From CAVQGM01 sp963712065 (GTDB lineage Bacteria > Actinomycetota > Acidimicrobiia > Acidimicrobiales > Acidimicrobilacustridaceae): a DNA stretch of 64,000 bases. The DNA lies in assembly GCA_963712065.1 (NCBI GenBank), contig CAVQGM010000002.1:372001-436000 (forward strand). Reading direction: 5' to 3'. Of this stretch, positions 1-8,856 are shown piece after piece (the stretch's first letter is position 1; every line of letters starts with the position of its first letter). The translations under genes and the position numbers were made by a program. The notes beneath the pieces are model-generated. The model saw only the letters and a list, made by a program, of their open reading frames with translations. It had not been told where the DNA came from and made no database searches.

Positions 1-942
1 GACGTCGGTCCAGTAGGTGACGTCGAGGCCGAGCCGCTCGACGAAGTAGACGAACTCGTACTCCCGACCGAAGAACTCACCCGAGCCGTTCCCGCCGTAG
101 GGGCGGTCGAAGCTCACGACCCGGGCCCGCGTCTCGGACGCCCCGCCCCTGCCGGTGTAGAGGTTGGCGCCGCCCCAGCCGTTGTAGGCCTGCCAGGTGG
201 TGACCGAGCTCTGCACGAGCAACCCGGCCTCGCTGCCGTCGTCGCGCACCACCATGGGCACGAACGACGCGCCCCCGTCGCTGCTGGTCAGCTTCAACAG
301 GTACATGCCAGGGGGCCACTCGGGGCCGGTCGCCACCTCGAGCGACGGCGCCCACGGCGCCTCGGCCATGTTGGTCTCGGCGTCGACGACGGCCGCCGGT
401 TGCCTCACCCCGGTCTGCGGGCCCGACGACCAGATCAGGCGGGCGCCCGAACCCCCGTAGAACCCCACGCGGTAGGCGTCGACGGTCCACGTCGACGCCG
501 CGGTGGACACGAACAGCCGGAACGGGTCGCCGTGGTCGACGCTGGTCGCGTCGGCGAAGCCGCGCACCTTCTCCCACATCTTCGGATCGTCGGGCACGAC
601 CCAGTCGCCCGTGCCGGGCTTGGCGTTCTCCTCGCGGATCCACTCGACGCCGCGATAGGCCGACACCCCGGAGGCGTCGGTGCCCTCGGCGGTCACGACG
701 GCGGCACCGGACGCCTCCTCGGTGGCGCCGCCGGTCTCGGTGAAGGGGTCGGAGCCGGTGAGGCGGGAGCCGGCCACGACGACCGCCACCAGGGCCACGA
801 CGGTGGCGATGGCCGCGCCCACCCGGGCCTTGCGGCCGCGACGGACCGGGCGGGGTGGTTCGAGGTGGAGCTCGTTGACGAGGAACGCGAGCGGGCTCAC
901 CTCGGGCGCGTCGGCACCCCTCGGATCACCCGGGATCGGCAT
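1..942 (-). CDS. N,N-dimethylformamidase beta-subunit-like membrane-anchored protein, partial
   Basis: The reading frame is open from an ATG at 942 to the left edge, so the C-terminus is missing. A hydrophilic start of about 45 residues precedes one hydrophobic segment (about residues 47-64, AIATVVALVAVVVAG), consistent with an N-terminal membrane anchor or signal. The extracellular part contains WTVDAYRVGFYGG, WPPGMYLLKLTS and TTWQAYNGWGGANLY, the pattern of the N,N-dimethylformamidase large (beta) subunit family. Members are often uncharacterised secreted proteins, so amidase activity is not implied. It is transcribed away from the acyl-CoA synthetase region with 42 bases between. Family call is from recognised motifs; substrate is unknown. 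Confidence 0.7.
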   Translation of the reverse strand, partial: MPIPGDPRGADAPEVSPLAFLVNELHLEPPRPVRRGRKARVGAAIATVVALVAVVVAGSRLTGSDPFTETGGATEEASGAAVVTAEGTDASGVSAYRGVEWIREENAKPGTGDWVVPDDPKMWEKVRGFADATSVDHGDPFRLFVSTAASTWTVDAYRVGFYGGSGARLIWSSGPQTGVRQPAAVVDAETNMAEAPWAPSLEVATGPEWPPGMYLLKLTSSDGGASFVPMVVRDDGSEAGLLVQSSVTTWQAYNGWGGANLYTGRGGASETRARVVSFDRPYGGNGSGEFFGREYEFVYFVERLGLDVTYWTDV

Positions 943-984
943 GCGGGCGAGTGTAGGAACGCGCCCGAGCGTGGTCGTGGATGG

Positions 985-2643
985 TCAGCTGTCGGCGCCG
1001 ACCGCCTGCTCGCGGGCCCACCGGTAGTCGGCCTTGCCCGAGGGGCTTCGGACCACGCGGTCGACGAACACGAAGTCCTTGGGGAGCTTGTAGCGGGCGA
1101 TGTGCTTCTCGCACACCTCGAGCAGGTCGGCGATCGAGGCGTCGAACCCCTCGCGCAGCTGCACGACGGCGACCACCTCGTTGCCCCAGCGCTCGCTCGG
1201 CCGGCCGGTGACGACGACGTCGTACACGGCGGGGTGATGGGCCAGTGCCTGCTCGACCTCCTCGGCGAAGATCTTCTCGCCGCCGGAGTTGATGGTCACC
1301 GAGTCGCGACCGTGCAGCTGCAGCAGCCCGTCGGCGGTGTAGTTGGCCCGGTCGCCCGGCACCGAGTAGCGGATGCCGTCGATCACGGGGAAGGTGCGCT
1401 CGGTCTTGGCCTGGTCGCCGAGGTAGCCGAGGGGTACCCGCCCGACCTGGGCGAGCCAGCCCATCTCGGTGTCGCCGGGGTCGATGACCCGCTGCAGGTC
1501 CTCGCTCACGATGGCCATGCCCGGGCCGGGGGTGAACGTGCCGGTGGTCGCGTCGGCGCCGGCGGTGCTCATCTGGGATGCCTGCGCCCCGGTCTCCGAC
1601 GAGCCGAGGCCGTCCATGATCGCCATGGCGGGGTTGGCGGCGAGGAGGGCGTTCTTCACCGGTGGGCTGAGGGCGGCACCGCCGCTCACCAGCATGAGCA
1701 CCGACGACAGGTCGTAGGGCGCGCCCGCGGCCACGGCCCGGTCGAGCTCGTCGAGCAGGGGACGTCCGAAGGCGTCACCGACGATGAGGACGATGTTGAC
1801 GCCCTCGCGTTGGATCGTGGCCCACACGTCGGCGGCGTCGAGGGTGCGGGGGTTGGCCGGCAGGACGATGGTGTTGCCCCACGAGAACGCCGTGAACGCG
1901 GCCCAGTGGGCGGCGCCGTGCATGAACGGTGGGGCGGGCATGATCTTGGCCCCACCGCTCTCGGCGTTGGCGAGGATGGCGTCCAGGTCGGGCCACTCGT
2001 CGGGCGTGCCCACCTGGCGGCCGCCCAGTGCTGCCGGGAACACGTCGCCCTGACGCCACAGCACACCCTTCGGCATGCCGGTCGTGCCGCCCGTGTACAG
2101 GATGTAGAGGTCGTCGGGGGACGGCTCGACGTCGGGCAGGTCGGGCGATGCCGCCGCCAGCGCGTCCTCGTACCACACGGCGTCGGGCAACAGCTCCTCA
2201 CCGGACTCGTCGGGCACCTGCAGCAGCACCTGGAGCGACGGCACCTCGGCCCGCACCTTCTCGAGGGTCGGCGCGAACGACGAGTGGTAGACGATGCCGC
2301 GCGCCCGGGCGTCGTTGAGGAGGTACAGCAGCTCCTCTTCGACGTAGCGGTAGTTCACGTTGAACGGCGCCACGCGGGCCTTGTAGGCCCCGAGCATGCC
2401 CTCGAGGTACTCGTTGCCGTTGTAGAGGTAGAGCGCGAGGTGGTCCTGGCCCGACTCCCACCCGGACAGGCCCGTACGCTCGTGTCGCACGGCCAGGCCG
2501 CGATCCAACAGGTGGTTGGCCAACCGTCGGGTGCGCTCGGCGAGCGCGCCGTAGGAGATGCGGCGATCGCGCCAGATGATCGCGTCCCGCTCGGGGTGGG
2601 CGGCGGCGATCGCGTCGTTGACCTGGGCCAGGTTGAACTCCAT
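985..2643 (-). CDS. Acyl-CoA synthetase (AMP-forming), FadD-like
   Basis: ANL-superfamily ligase of about 552 residues: it activates a carboxylic acid as acyl-AMP and transfers it to CoA. The phosphate-binding loop YILYTGGTTGMPKGV, the motif GLGSSETGAQ, the adenylate-binding segment with YSVPGDRA, and the C-terminal hinge and lysine region (INSGGEKIFAEEVE, then RSPSGKADYRW with the likely catalytic lysine) are all visible. I chose the ATG at 2643 because MEFNLAQVNDAI is where relatives begin; a GTG at 2691, only 10 bases after the stop of the upstream hydrolase gene, would add 16 residues. Same strand as that hydrolase, so possibly co-transcribed. Chain-length specificity cannot be read from the sequence. 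Confidence 0.9.
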   Translation of the reverse strand: MEFNLAQVNDAIAAAHPERDAIIWRDRRISYGALAERTRRLANHLLDRGLAVRHERTGLSGWESGQDHLALYLYNGNEYLEGMLGAYKARVAPFNVNYRYVEEELLYLLNDARARGIVYHSSFAPTLEKVRAEVPSLQVLLQVPDESGEELLPDAVWYEDALAAASPDLPDVEPSPDDLYILYTGGTTGMPKGVLWRQGDVFPAALGGRQVGTPDEWPDLDAILANAESGGAKIMPAPPFMHGAAHWAAFTAFSWGNTIVLPANPRTLDAADVWATIQREGVNIVLIVGDAFGRPLLDELDRAVAAGAPYDLSSVLMLVSGGAALSPPVKNALLAANPAMAIMDGLGSSETGAQASQMSTAGADATTGTFTPGPGMAIVSEDLQRVIDPGDTEMGWLAQVGRVPLGYLGDQAKTERTFPVIDGIRYSVPGDRANYTADGLLQLHGRDSVTINSGGEKIFAEEVEQALAHHPAVYDVVVTGRPSERWGNEVVAVVQLREGFDASIADLLEVCEKHIARYKLPKDFVFVDRVVRSPSGKADYRWAREQAVGADS

Positions 2644-2700
2644 GAGGCCGGGAGCGTACGGGACCCCGCCCGGCGGGGTGAACTTGGGCACACCGCCGGG

Positions 2701-4197
2701 TCAGGGGCGGCACACCGTGCCCACCGGCGGGAGCCGCAGCTCCACGAGGTAGTCGGCGACGGTGTCGGCGACGCAGCGGTTCTTGGTCGACGCCGTGTGC
2801 CCGGGCCCGTCGTAGGTGAGCAGCACGTTCCCGGGCAGGGTGGCCGCCAACCGCTCGGCGGCGGCGTAGGGCGTGGCCGCGTCACCCGTCGTCCCCACGA
2901 CCAGCACCGGCGGGAGGCCGGGAGCCGGGTCCAGCGGGGCCGGGACCCGGCCCGGCTCGACCGACCAGAACGCGCAAGGGAGCACCTCGTTGGCCACGGC
3001 GGCGCCGAAGCGCGGGGAGCGGGCCGCCAACTCGTCGGCGAAGGCCTCGGCGGCGGCCGCACCCTCGGGATACGGACCGTCCACGCAGAGCGTGGCCACG
3101 TAGGCGGCGAAGTCGTCGTCGCCGATGGCGTAGCCGTCGGCCAACCGGGCGAGGGCGGTGCCGTCGCCCCCGACCCCCTCGGCGAGCGCGGCGCCGAGCC
3201 GGACGATGCCGTCGCCCTGGTAGGTCGCGGCGATGGCGGCGAAGGCCAGTCGCCCGGGGTCGACGTCGTCACCGGCGCGACTGGGCAGGGGCTCGACCTC
3301 CACCTGGGCCGCGAGCTGGTCATAGGACGCCAGGGGGTCGTCGAGCTCGCAGTCGCCGGCGGCGGCGCAGGCGGTGAGGCCGTCGGTGATCTCCCGGTCG
3401 ATGGCGTCGGTCTGGTCGCCGAGCAGCTCGGTGAGCGACTGGGCCGGGTCGACCACGCCGTCGAGGGCCATGGCCCGCACCCGTTCGGGGAAGAGGCGGA
3501 GGTACTCGAGCCCGATGAGGGTCGCGTAGGAGTAGCCGAGGAACGACACCTGCTCCTCGCCGAGCGCCCGGCGGAGCACGTCGAGGTCGCGGGCCGCCAC
3601 GGTGCTGTCGAGATGAGCGGCGAGATCGGCGGCCGGTGCCCCTGGGGCGCTGCAGCCGTCGGCGACCTCGTTCGCGGCGTCATCGAGGGCCGACTGCTCG
3701 GTGTCGTCGTCCGGGCCCGGGTCGAGGTCGCGGAACGGCGCGACGGCCGTCTCGCAGCCCAGGCCGCTGCTGGCCCCCACCCCCCGCGGGTCCCACGCCA
3801 CGATGTCGAACCGCTCGTCGAGGCCGGGGATGGGCGTGCCCTCGGCGATGAAGCCGAGCCCCGACGCCCCCGGCCCACCGGGGTTCACGAGGAGGGTGCC
3901 GATGCGCTCGTCGGGGTCGGAGGCCGGTCGACGGGCCACCGAGACCTCGACGGTCGGCCCGTCGGGATCGTCGTGGTCGAGCGGCACCACGAGGGTGGCG
4001 CAGTCGAGGTCGTCCCGGCAGCGCTCCCACGACAGCGGCTCGGGGACGAACGCGCTCGACGAGGGCGGCCGCGCCGTGGGCGACGTCGTGGCCGGCGGAG
4101 AGGTCGTCACCGCAGTGGCCGAACCGTCACCGTCCTCGCTGCACGCGGTCGCCAGGAGCGCGAGCGCGAGCAGCGTGACGATGAGGGGCCGAGGCAC
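2701..4197 (-). CDS. Secreted alpha/beta hydrolase, tripeptidyl-aminopeptidase (TAP) family lipoprotein
   Basis: A 498-residue hydrolase starting at GTG 4197. The N-terminus is a lipoprotein signal (LLALALLATAC, lipid Cys about residue 19) followed by a Thr/Ser/Pro linker. The fold shows the oxyanion segment LLVNPGGPGASG, the nucleophile in FLGYSYATLIG (Ser about 223), and a C-terminal TAP-like domain with VVGTTGDAATP (Asp about 439) and DGPGHTAS (His about 467). Known relatives (mycobacterial and Streptomyces TAPs) release N-terminal peptides or hydrolyse esters outside the membrane. The frame is open far upstream, but only as a shadow of the HNH gene; the signal peptide fixes the start. It overlaps the end of the HNH gene by 91 bases. 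Confidence 0.88.
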   Translation of the reverse strand: MPRPLIVTLLALALLATACSEDGDGSATAVTTSPPATTSPTARPPSSSAFVPEPLSWERCRDDLDCATLVVPLDHDDPDGPTVEVSVARRPASDPDERIGTLLVNPGGPGASGLGFIAEGTPIPGLDERFDIVAWDPRGVGASSGLGCETAVAPFRDLDPGPDDDTEQSALDDAANEVADGCSAPGAPAADLAAHLDSTVAARDLDVLRRALGEEQVSFLGYSYATLIGLEYLRLFPERVRAMALDGVVDPAQSLTELLGDQTDAIDREITDGLTACAAAGDCELDDPLASYDQLAAQVEVEPLPSRAGDDVDPGRLAFAAIAATYQGDGIVRLGAALAEGVGGDGTALARLADGYAIGDDDFAAYVATLCVDGPYPEGAAAAEAFADELAARSPRFGAAVANEVLPCAFWSVEPGRVPAPLDPAPGLPPVLVVGTTGDAATPYAAAERLAATLPGNVLLTYDGPGHTASTKNRCVADTVADYLVELRLPPVGTVCRP

Positions 4198-5453
4198 GAG
4201 GGGGAGCGTAGGAGCCGCGCCGGGTGGGTCGAGGTCGCCCTCCGGCCCGTGGTTCCGGGGGCGGGCCCGGTTCGGGGTGGTGGTCGGTGGTGGTGGTGCC
4301 AGGTGTGGTGCCATCGGCAGAGCATCCGGCCGTGGTCGAGGTCGGTGGGGCCGTGGTGGTGCCAGGGGTGGTCGTGGTGGGCGTCGCACCGGTGGGCGGG
4401 TCGGTCGCAGCCGGGGTGGGTGCAGGTGGGGCCGTCGCGGGCGATCATGGCTCGGCGTTGGGTGGGGGTGAAGGTGCGGGAGCGGCGGCCGACGTCGACG
4501 ATCTCGGTGGGGCCGCGCATGAGGACCCGCCCGAGCGAGGAGTCGCAGAGGAGCTGTTCGATGGTGGCGAGGGGGACGGGGCCGGTGCCGATGGCGTCGC
4601 CGCGTCGGTGGGTGAGGTCGGTGGGGGGTTGGCCGGTGAGGGTGTCGAGGTCGACGATCACGTCGACGGTGGCCACCGGGGCGCCGGCTCGTTGGTTGGC
4701 GCCGGAGAGGTGCTCGCGGGCGAGTTCGCGGAGGGCGTCGTGGCGGCGTTGGGGGACGGTGCGGGGGCGGGGCGCGTGGTCGGTGACGGCGTCCGGCGGG
4801 CCCATGGTGGGGTCGAGGGCGGCGGTGAGCAGGGCGGTGGTGGTGGGGTCGCGTCGTCCGCCGGGCATCGACGAGCCGTCGGGGAGGGGTGAGAGGGTGA
4901 ACCCGCGCCGGTCGTGGGAGCGGGCGGCGTCCCGGTGTCCCAGCGCGTCGTCGGCCAGGTTGGTCCGGTGGCGCAGGGCTCGGGTGAACCGGTCGGGGGT
5001 CAGGGTGCGGGCGGCGTCGAGGAGCACGGTTTCGTCGCGGGTGTAGAGGTCGTCGAACCCGGGGGGTCGTACGGCGGCGCCGGCGGTCTCGGCCTGGGTC
5101 ACGGAGATGTCGCCGGTGGCGAGGGCTTTGGCGGTGTCGGGGTGGTGGTGGGCCAGGCGGGCGGCGCCCACCAGGCGCGACGCGGCCGCTTTGGTGACGG
5201 GTCCGTGGGCGGCCAGCCACGAGGCGGTGCTGGTGGCGCCGGTCGCCGTGGCGGTGCCGGTGGCGTCGAAGGGGCCGAGCGATCGCAGCGCCAGCGCGGT
5301 GGCTCGTTCGGCCACCCGCAACCATGCCAGGGCCTCGTCGCCGAGGGCGCCGACCGGCCCGCCGCCGACCGGCCCGTCGCCGAGCGGCTCGACCCTCTCG
5401 AGCAGCCGGAGCACCGTCGCCGCATCCATCGGTGCGAACTGGTGTTCTTCCAC
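4107..5453 (-). CDS. DUF222 / HNH endonuclease domain protein (13E12-like)
   Basis: A protein of about 448 residues with an N-terminal helical DUF222 region rich in Ala and a C-terminal HNH nuclease motif. The motif contains CTHPGCDRPAHRCDAHH, then HHHGPTDLDHGRMLCRWHH, giving the paired Cys and His ligands and the HNH core. Such DUF222-HNH proteins occur in many copies in actinobacteria (the 13E12 repeat family of M. tuberculosis). Their role is unsettled, and nuclease activity is inferred only. GTG 5453, GTG 5486 and ATG 5429 are possible starts; none has a strong ribosome site. The last 30 residues are Arg/Ser-rich, outside the conserved domain, and encoded over the signal peptide of the next gene, so this tail may be a run-on. 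Confidence 0.82.
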   Translation of the reverse strand: MEEHQFAPMDAATVLRLLERVEPLGDGPVGGGPVGALGDEALAWLRVAERATALALRSLGPFDATGTATATGATSTASWLAAHGPVTKAAASRLVGAARLAHHHPDTAKALATGDISVTQAETAGAAVRPPGFDDLYTRDETVLLDAARTLTPDRFTRALRHRTNLADDALGHRDAARSHDRRGFTLSPLPDGSSMPGGRRDPTTTALLTAALDPTMGPPDAVTDHAPRPRTVPQRRHDALRELAREHLSGANQRAGAPVATVDVIVDLDTLTGQPPTDLTHRRGDAIGTGPVPLATIEQLLCDSSLGRVLMRGPTEIVDVGRRSRTFTPTQRRAMIARDGPTCTHPGCDRPAHRCDAHHDHPWHHHGPTDLDHGRMLCRWHHTWHHHHRPPPRTGPAPGTTGRRATSTHPARLLRSPSCLGPSSSRCSRSRSWRPRAARTVTVRPLR

Positions 5454-5547
5454 GACACGATCGTACCCACCACCCCCGACAACCACGCCGACCCCGAGCT
5501 CGTGCCGGGACCGGACCTCGGTCGCGTGGGCGGTCGCGGCGCCGCGC

Positions 5548-6117
5548 TCAGGGACGACGGCCGAGGGCGTCGAGCACCCGCGCCTCCACCGGGTCGTCGT
5601 CGCCGAGCGTGCCGCTCGGGCCCGCCCCGAACACGCCGATCGCGCCGATCATCGGCAGCAGCGGCTGCAGGTCCTCCCACACCGACGTGGCGACGGCGTC
5701 GTCGAGGTGCTCGTCGCCGCCGGTCGCCCGGGCCAGGTCCCAGCCGTGCACGGCGAGGTCGGCGATGCGGAAGCCGAGCACCTGGTCGGCGGGGAGATCG
5801 CCCATGGGGTGGTGGACGGTCCGGTCGAGCGCGCCCGGCTCGCGGAAGGCGGCCAGCTGGTCGGCGGCGCCCGCCCGGTAGGTGGCGAGCGGGTCGTCGC
5901 CGACCGGTGCCGACTCGAACGCCGTCACGGCTTCGGCCCGAGAGGCGCCGCGCACGATGGCCGCGCCCATGGCGTTGCCTCGTACGACGTGGTGCACCAA
6001 CTCGGTGACGTCCCACCCCTCGCAGGGCGTGGGCAGCTCCCACTGATCCTGCTCCACGGCCGCCAGGCGCCGCTCGAACTCCGCCCCGGCGCGTTCCAAC
6101 ACCTCGAGTCGATCCAT
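5548..6117 (-). CDS. TIGR03086-type metal-binding protein (DinB / maleylpyruvate isomerase fold)
   Basis: A 189-residue protein. TPCEGWDVTELVHHVV near residue 30 and DLAVHGWDLARATG near residue 128 are the conserved stretches of the mycothiol-dependent maleylpyruvate-isomerase N-terminal/DinB-like family, with His residues that bind a divalent metal. Relatives in actinobacteria are mostly of unknown substrate and often linked to mycothiol-dependent thiol chemistry. The ATG at 6117 starts where the family usually starts; the open frame upstream has no similarity. It is divergent from the SnoaL-like gene at 6177. Confidence 0.82.
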   Translation of the reverse strand: MDRLEVLERAGAEFERRLAAVEQDQWELPTPCEGWDVTELVHHVVRGNAMGAAIVRGASRAEAVTAFESAPVGDDPLATYRAGAADQLAAFREPGALDRTVHHPMGDLPADQVLGFRIADLAVHGWDLARATGGDEHLDDAVATSVWEDLQPLLPMIGAIGVFGAGPSGTLGDDDPVEARVLDALGRRP

Positions 6118-6176
6118 GGCCGTGCACGTTAGGTGGCGGACCGCAGGGCCGCGCTGGTCGCGGGCATGATGTCGGC

Positions 6177-6659
6177 ATGTCCGAGAACCTGAAGATGCTG
6201 GGCGCCTACAGCGATGCCATGTTCGCCGGCGACGACGAAGCCGTCTTCCGCTTCTGGGCACCGGAGTTCGTGAGCCACGTCACGGAACGGATCAATCCCG
6301 ATGCGGTGGGCACCGACGTCCGCGGCTTCGAGGTGGAGTGGTGGCGCCAGGTGCGATCGGCGTTCCCCGACTACACGTTCAGCGTCGACCTGCTGATCGA
6401 GTCCGACGACCTGGTCGTGTCCAACTGGACCGTCCGCGGCACGCACACGGGCACGGCGTTCTACGGCGTCGAGCCGTCGGGCGAACCCATCGTGATCAAC
6501 GGCACGGCGATCCTGCGGATCCGAGACGGCGAGCTCGTGGAGCACTGGGGCGGGCCCCACTGCCAGGAGGGCCTGGGGCTGACGCACGCGCCGTCGGCGA
6601 TCCCGCGCGCCGTCGAGCACCGGGTCGCCGGGGCGTCCGCGGCCGACGCCGACGCGTGA
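6177..6659 (+). CDS. SnoaL-like / ester-cyclase-family protein
   Basis: A 160-residue alpha+beta barrel protein (SnoaL-like, NTF2 superfamily). Visible family features are the short N-terminal helix, VTERINPDAVGTDVRGFE followed by AFPDYTFSVDLLIESDDLVV, the strand pair WTVRGTHTGTAFYGVEPSG, and ILRIRDGELVEHWGGPHCQ near the C-terminus. SnoaL itself is a polyketide cyclase, but most standalone members have no known substrate. It is divergent from the DinB-like gene with a 59-base gap. Confidence 0.8.
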   Translation: MSENLKMLGAYSDAMFAGDDEAVFRFWAPEFVSHVTERINPDAVGTDVRGFEVEWWRQVRSAFPDYTFSVDLLIESDDLVVSNWTVRGTHTGTAFYGVEPSGEPIVINGTAILRIRDGELVEHWGGPHCQEGLGLTHAPSAIPRAVEHRVAGASAADADA

Positions 6660-6672
6660 ACGGGCGGGTCGC

Positions 6673-7449
6673 TCAGCGGCTCGCCGCGCTCGATTCGACG
6701 GTGTCGGGCTCCACGTCGCCCGTCTTCAGGATCTTCACCAAGGCGACGATGCCCACCACGACGGCGATGAGGATCAGGAACGACCCACCGGGGGAGGCGT
6801 CGTTGCCCGAGTGGTCCACCGTGATCGTCGAGAAGTCCCAGAGCATGTGGATGACCATGGTGACGAGGATGGTGCCGGTGATGCGGCGGGTGACGTAGAA
6901 GGCGATGCCGGCGGCGAAGGCGAACACCATCTGCTGCAGCGTGGGGCCGACGCCTTGCCCGAAGAAGGCGTTGAGCGAGTGGAGCACGGCGAAGATGGCG
7001 CACGACGCGAGCCAGACCCACTTCTCGGGCATCGAGCCGCGGAACCCGACGATCGCCAGGCCACGGGTGAGCATCTCCTCGCTGAACCCGACGAAGGCCG
7101 TGCCGACGGCGAGCCAGAGGAGGAACTCGCCCGACACGTCGTCCCACTCGGCCGTGGCCAGGTTCACCACGACGACGCCGACCATGGCGACGGGGGCGAC
7201 GAACATCCACCCCGAGCCGACCCGAACGCGCTCGAACAGCGCCGGGCGCCACCACCCGAGGACCGTGGCGGCGACGGCCAGGAAGGCGGCACCGAGGCCG
7301 ATCGGGACGACGATGCCCTCCCGGACGTTCTGGACGGAGTCGGCGACCGTGTCGTAGTCGAAGCCGACGATCGCCCAGACCCCGGCCACGATGACGCAGT
7401 AGACGACGAACAGGCCCACGGCGATCGCGGCGGAGGGCTTGATCTTCAT
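6673..7449 (-). CDS. CPBP-family intramembrane glutamic protease
   Basis: A 258-residue integral membrane protein with about seven to eight hydrophobic helices. Motif 1 is EEMLTRG (residues about 124-130, the EExxxR glutamates), motif 2 is the His of FAVLHSLNAFFGQ (about 157), and motif 3 is VIHMLWDF (about 201). These are the catalytic motifs of the CAAX-protease/bacteriocin-processing (Abi) family. I chose the ATG at 7449 because it directly precedes the first helix. The physiological substrate is unknown. A second CPBP protein lies at 23893. Confidence 0.87.
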   Translation of the reverse strand: MKIKPSAAIAVGLFVVYCVIVAGVWAIVGFDYDTVADSVQNVREGIVVPIGLGAAFLAVAATVLGWWRPALFERVRVGSGWMFVAPVAMVGVVVVNLATAEWDDVSGEFLLWLAVGTAFVGFSEEMLTRGLAIVGFRGSMPEKWVWLASCAIFAVLHSLNAFFGQGVGPTLQQMVFAFAAGIAFYVTRRITGTILVTMVIHMLWDFSTITVDHSGNDASPGGSFLILIAVVVGIVALVKILKTGDVEPDTVESSAASR

Positions 7450-7607
7450 GCCCGCAACCGTAAACGGTGGCCGGACCCGACCGACGGATCGGGGACCGGG
7501 GTGGCAGTGGCAACCGGTCTCACCCGATCGGGGTGGCGACGGGCCTCGGCGGAGAGCGCACAATCCCGTCGGAACCGCCGATCGACGGCCGGTCCACGGA
7601 GGTGAGC

Positions 7608-7814
7608 ATGTTCGCGTTGTCCGGTGCCGGATGGGCCGCCCTCGGCATCATCGGCCTCGTCATCTGGATCGCCCTGGCCTTCTGGCCGGCGCGAGTGGCG
7701 GGGCGGAAGGGCCACAGCTTCGTCGGCTACTTCATCCTCAGCCTGTTCTTCTTCCCGCTCGCCCTGATCATGGCCTACGTGGTCCAGGATCGGCGCGTGG
7801 GTTCCGTCAACTGA
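7608..7814 (+). CDS. Small two-helix membrane protein
   Basis: A 68-residue protein with two hydrophobic helices (about residues 7-27 and 41-61) separated by a basic loop RVAGRKGHS, which suggests an inside loop. The ATG at 7608 is preceded by a near-perfect ribosome site, GGAGGTGA, five bases before the start, which strongly supports it as a real small gene. Similar short proteins are common next to actinobacterial membrane genes; no function is known. Confidence 0.72.
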   Translation: MFALSGAGWAALGIIGLVIWIALAFWPARVAGRKGHSFVGYFILSLFFFPLALIMAYVVQDRRVGSVN

Positions 7815-7886
7815 GGCGGCCGGCGCGGCCTCAGGATGCCGGTACGGGGTCGATGGGCCCAAGGTGGCGGGCTTCGGCGGAGCGGG

Positions 7887-8660
7887 TCAGATCGGCAGGT
7901 GGGCCACCCAGACGTCCTCGACCGGCCACCGGTCGGCCCAGTCGACGGTGGCGATGACGTAGTAGTCGGGCTCGATCGCCCCCGGGGGCGCGTACAGCTC
8001 GTGGAGGGCGTCGACGACGAAGCCGGCCCGGGTCAGGTGCCCGACCCAGTCGCCGTGGCCCGGATGGTGCTCGATGCCGCCTCCCGGCCACGAGACATGG
8101 GCCACGTCGCGCTGAGGGCGGAGGAGCCGGTCGCCGGCGTAGCCCTCCTCGGCGGGCACGCACAGCGCGGCGAGCACGCTGTTGGTGAGGAACACCAGCC
8201 GGCCGCCGGGACGCAGCAGGCGCGCCGCCTCGGGGATCCAGGCCGCCGGATCGCACCACGGCGCGGCGCCGTACTCGCTGACCACCAGGTCGAAGGCGTC
8301 GTCGCGCAGCGGGACCCGGCCCCCGTCGGCCTCCACCAGGGCGAAGCGCAGGTCATGGCGGTCCTGGCCGCGGCGAGCGCTCTCGAGCTGCTCCCGGCTC
8401 AGGTCGACGGCGACCACGCGGGCGCCGGCCCGGGCCAGCCCGGCCGCCAGGTAGGCGCTGCCACACCCGAGCTCGACGACGTCCCGGTCGACGAGCTGCC
8501 CCAGGATCGCGAGCTCGGCCTCCGGCCTCCGGAACAGCCCCCAGGTGATGCCGGCGTCGGCCCACCGGGCGTCGGCGTCGGCATCGGTGAACTGCTCGTT
8601 GACGAGCCGCCACAGCTCCCGGTTGTGCGCGACCTCACGTGCGGCATCCACGCCGGGCAT
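7887..8660 (-). CDS. Class I SAM-dependent methyltransferase
   Basis: A 257-residue Rossmann-fold methyltransferase. Motif I is VVELGCGSAYLAAGLA (about residues 62-77), followed by VVAVDLSREQLESAR, FALVEADGGRVPLRDDAFDLVVSEYG split over motifs II-III, and LLRPGGRLVFLTN. An N-terminal helical segment NRELWRLVNEQFTD is typical of small-molecule methyltransferases of the UbiE/Methyltransf_11 type. The acceptor cannot be inferred from the neighbours. Confidence 0.87.
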   Translation of the reverse strand: MPGVDAAREVAHNRELWRLVNEQFTDADADARWADAGITWGLFRRPEAELAILGQLVDRDVVELGCGSAYLAAGLARAGARVVAVDLSREQLESARRGQDRHDLRFALVEADGGRVPLRDDAFDLVVSEYGAAPWCDPAAWIPEAARLLRPGGRLVFLTNSVLAALCVPAEEGYAGDRLLRPQRDVAHVSWPGGGIEHHPGHGDWVGHLTRAGFVVDALHELYAPPGAIEPDYYVIATVDWADRWPVEDVWVAHLPI

Positions 8661-8828
8661 CTTGCCGCGTGGGTCGTGGTGGAGCTGGGGGGCATGGAGA
8701 GCCTGCGATCGCAGGGAGGGAACGGTCGAGCATCGGTTGGCTGGGGGATCAACGGTTGGCGTGACCGGCCCCCCGCCGAGCCATCACCGGTCGCCGGGTG
8801 CGGGGGGAGGGACGTTGACGCCCCCAGC

Positions 8829-8856
8829 ATGGCTAGCCATACTTCTGGCCATGGCC
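8829..8856. promoter_or_regulatory. Paired palindromes at the antitoxin start, candidate autoregulatory operator
   Basis: A 12-base perfect palindrome (ATGGCTAGCCAT, 8829-8840) sits 10 bases before the antitoxin ATG. A second 10-base perfect palindrome (GGCCATGGCC, 8847-8856) spans the start codon. Phd/YefM antitoxins bind short palindromes in their own promoters, so this pair is a reasonable operator. Binding is inferred. Confidence 0.5.

Noticed and set aside
400..5046. A 1548-codon open frame on the plus strand
   Set aside because: It runs antisense over three well-supported minus-strand genes, has Arg/Gly/Val shadow composition, and shows no domain.
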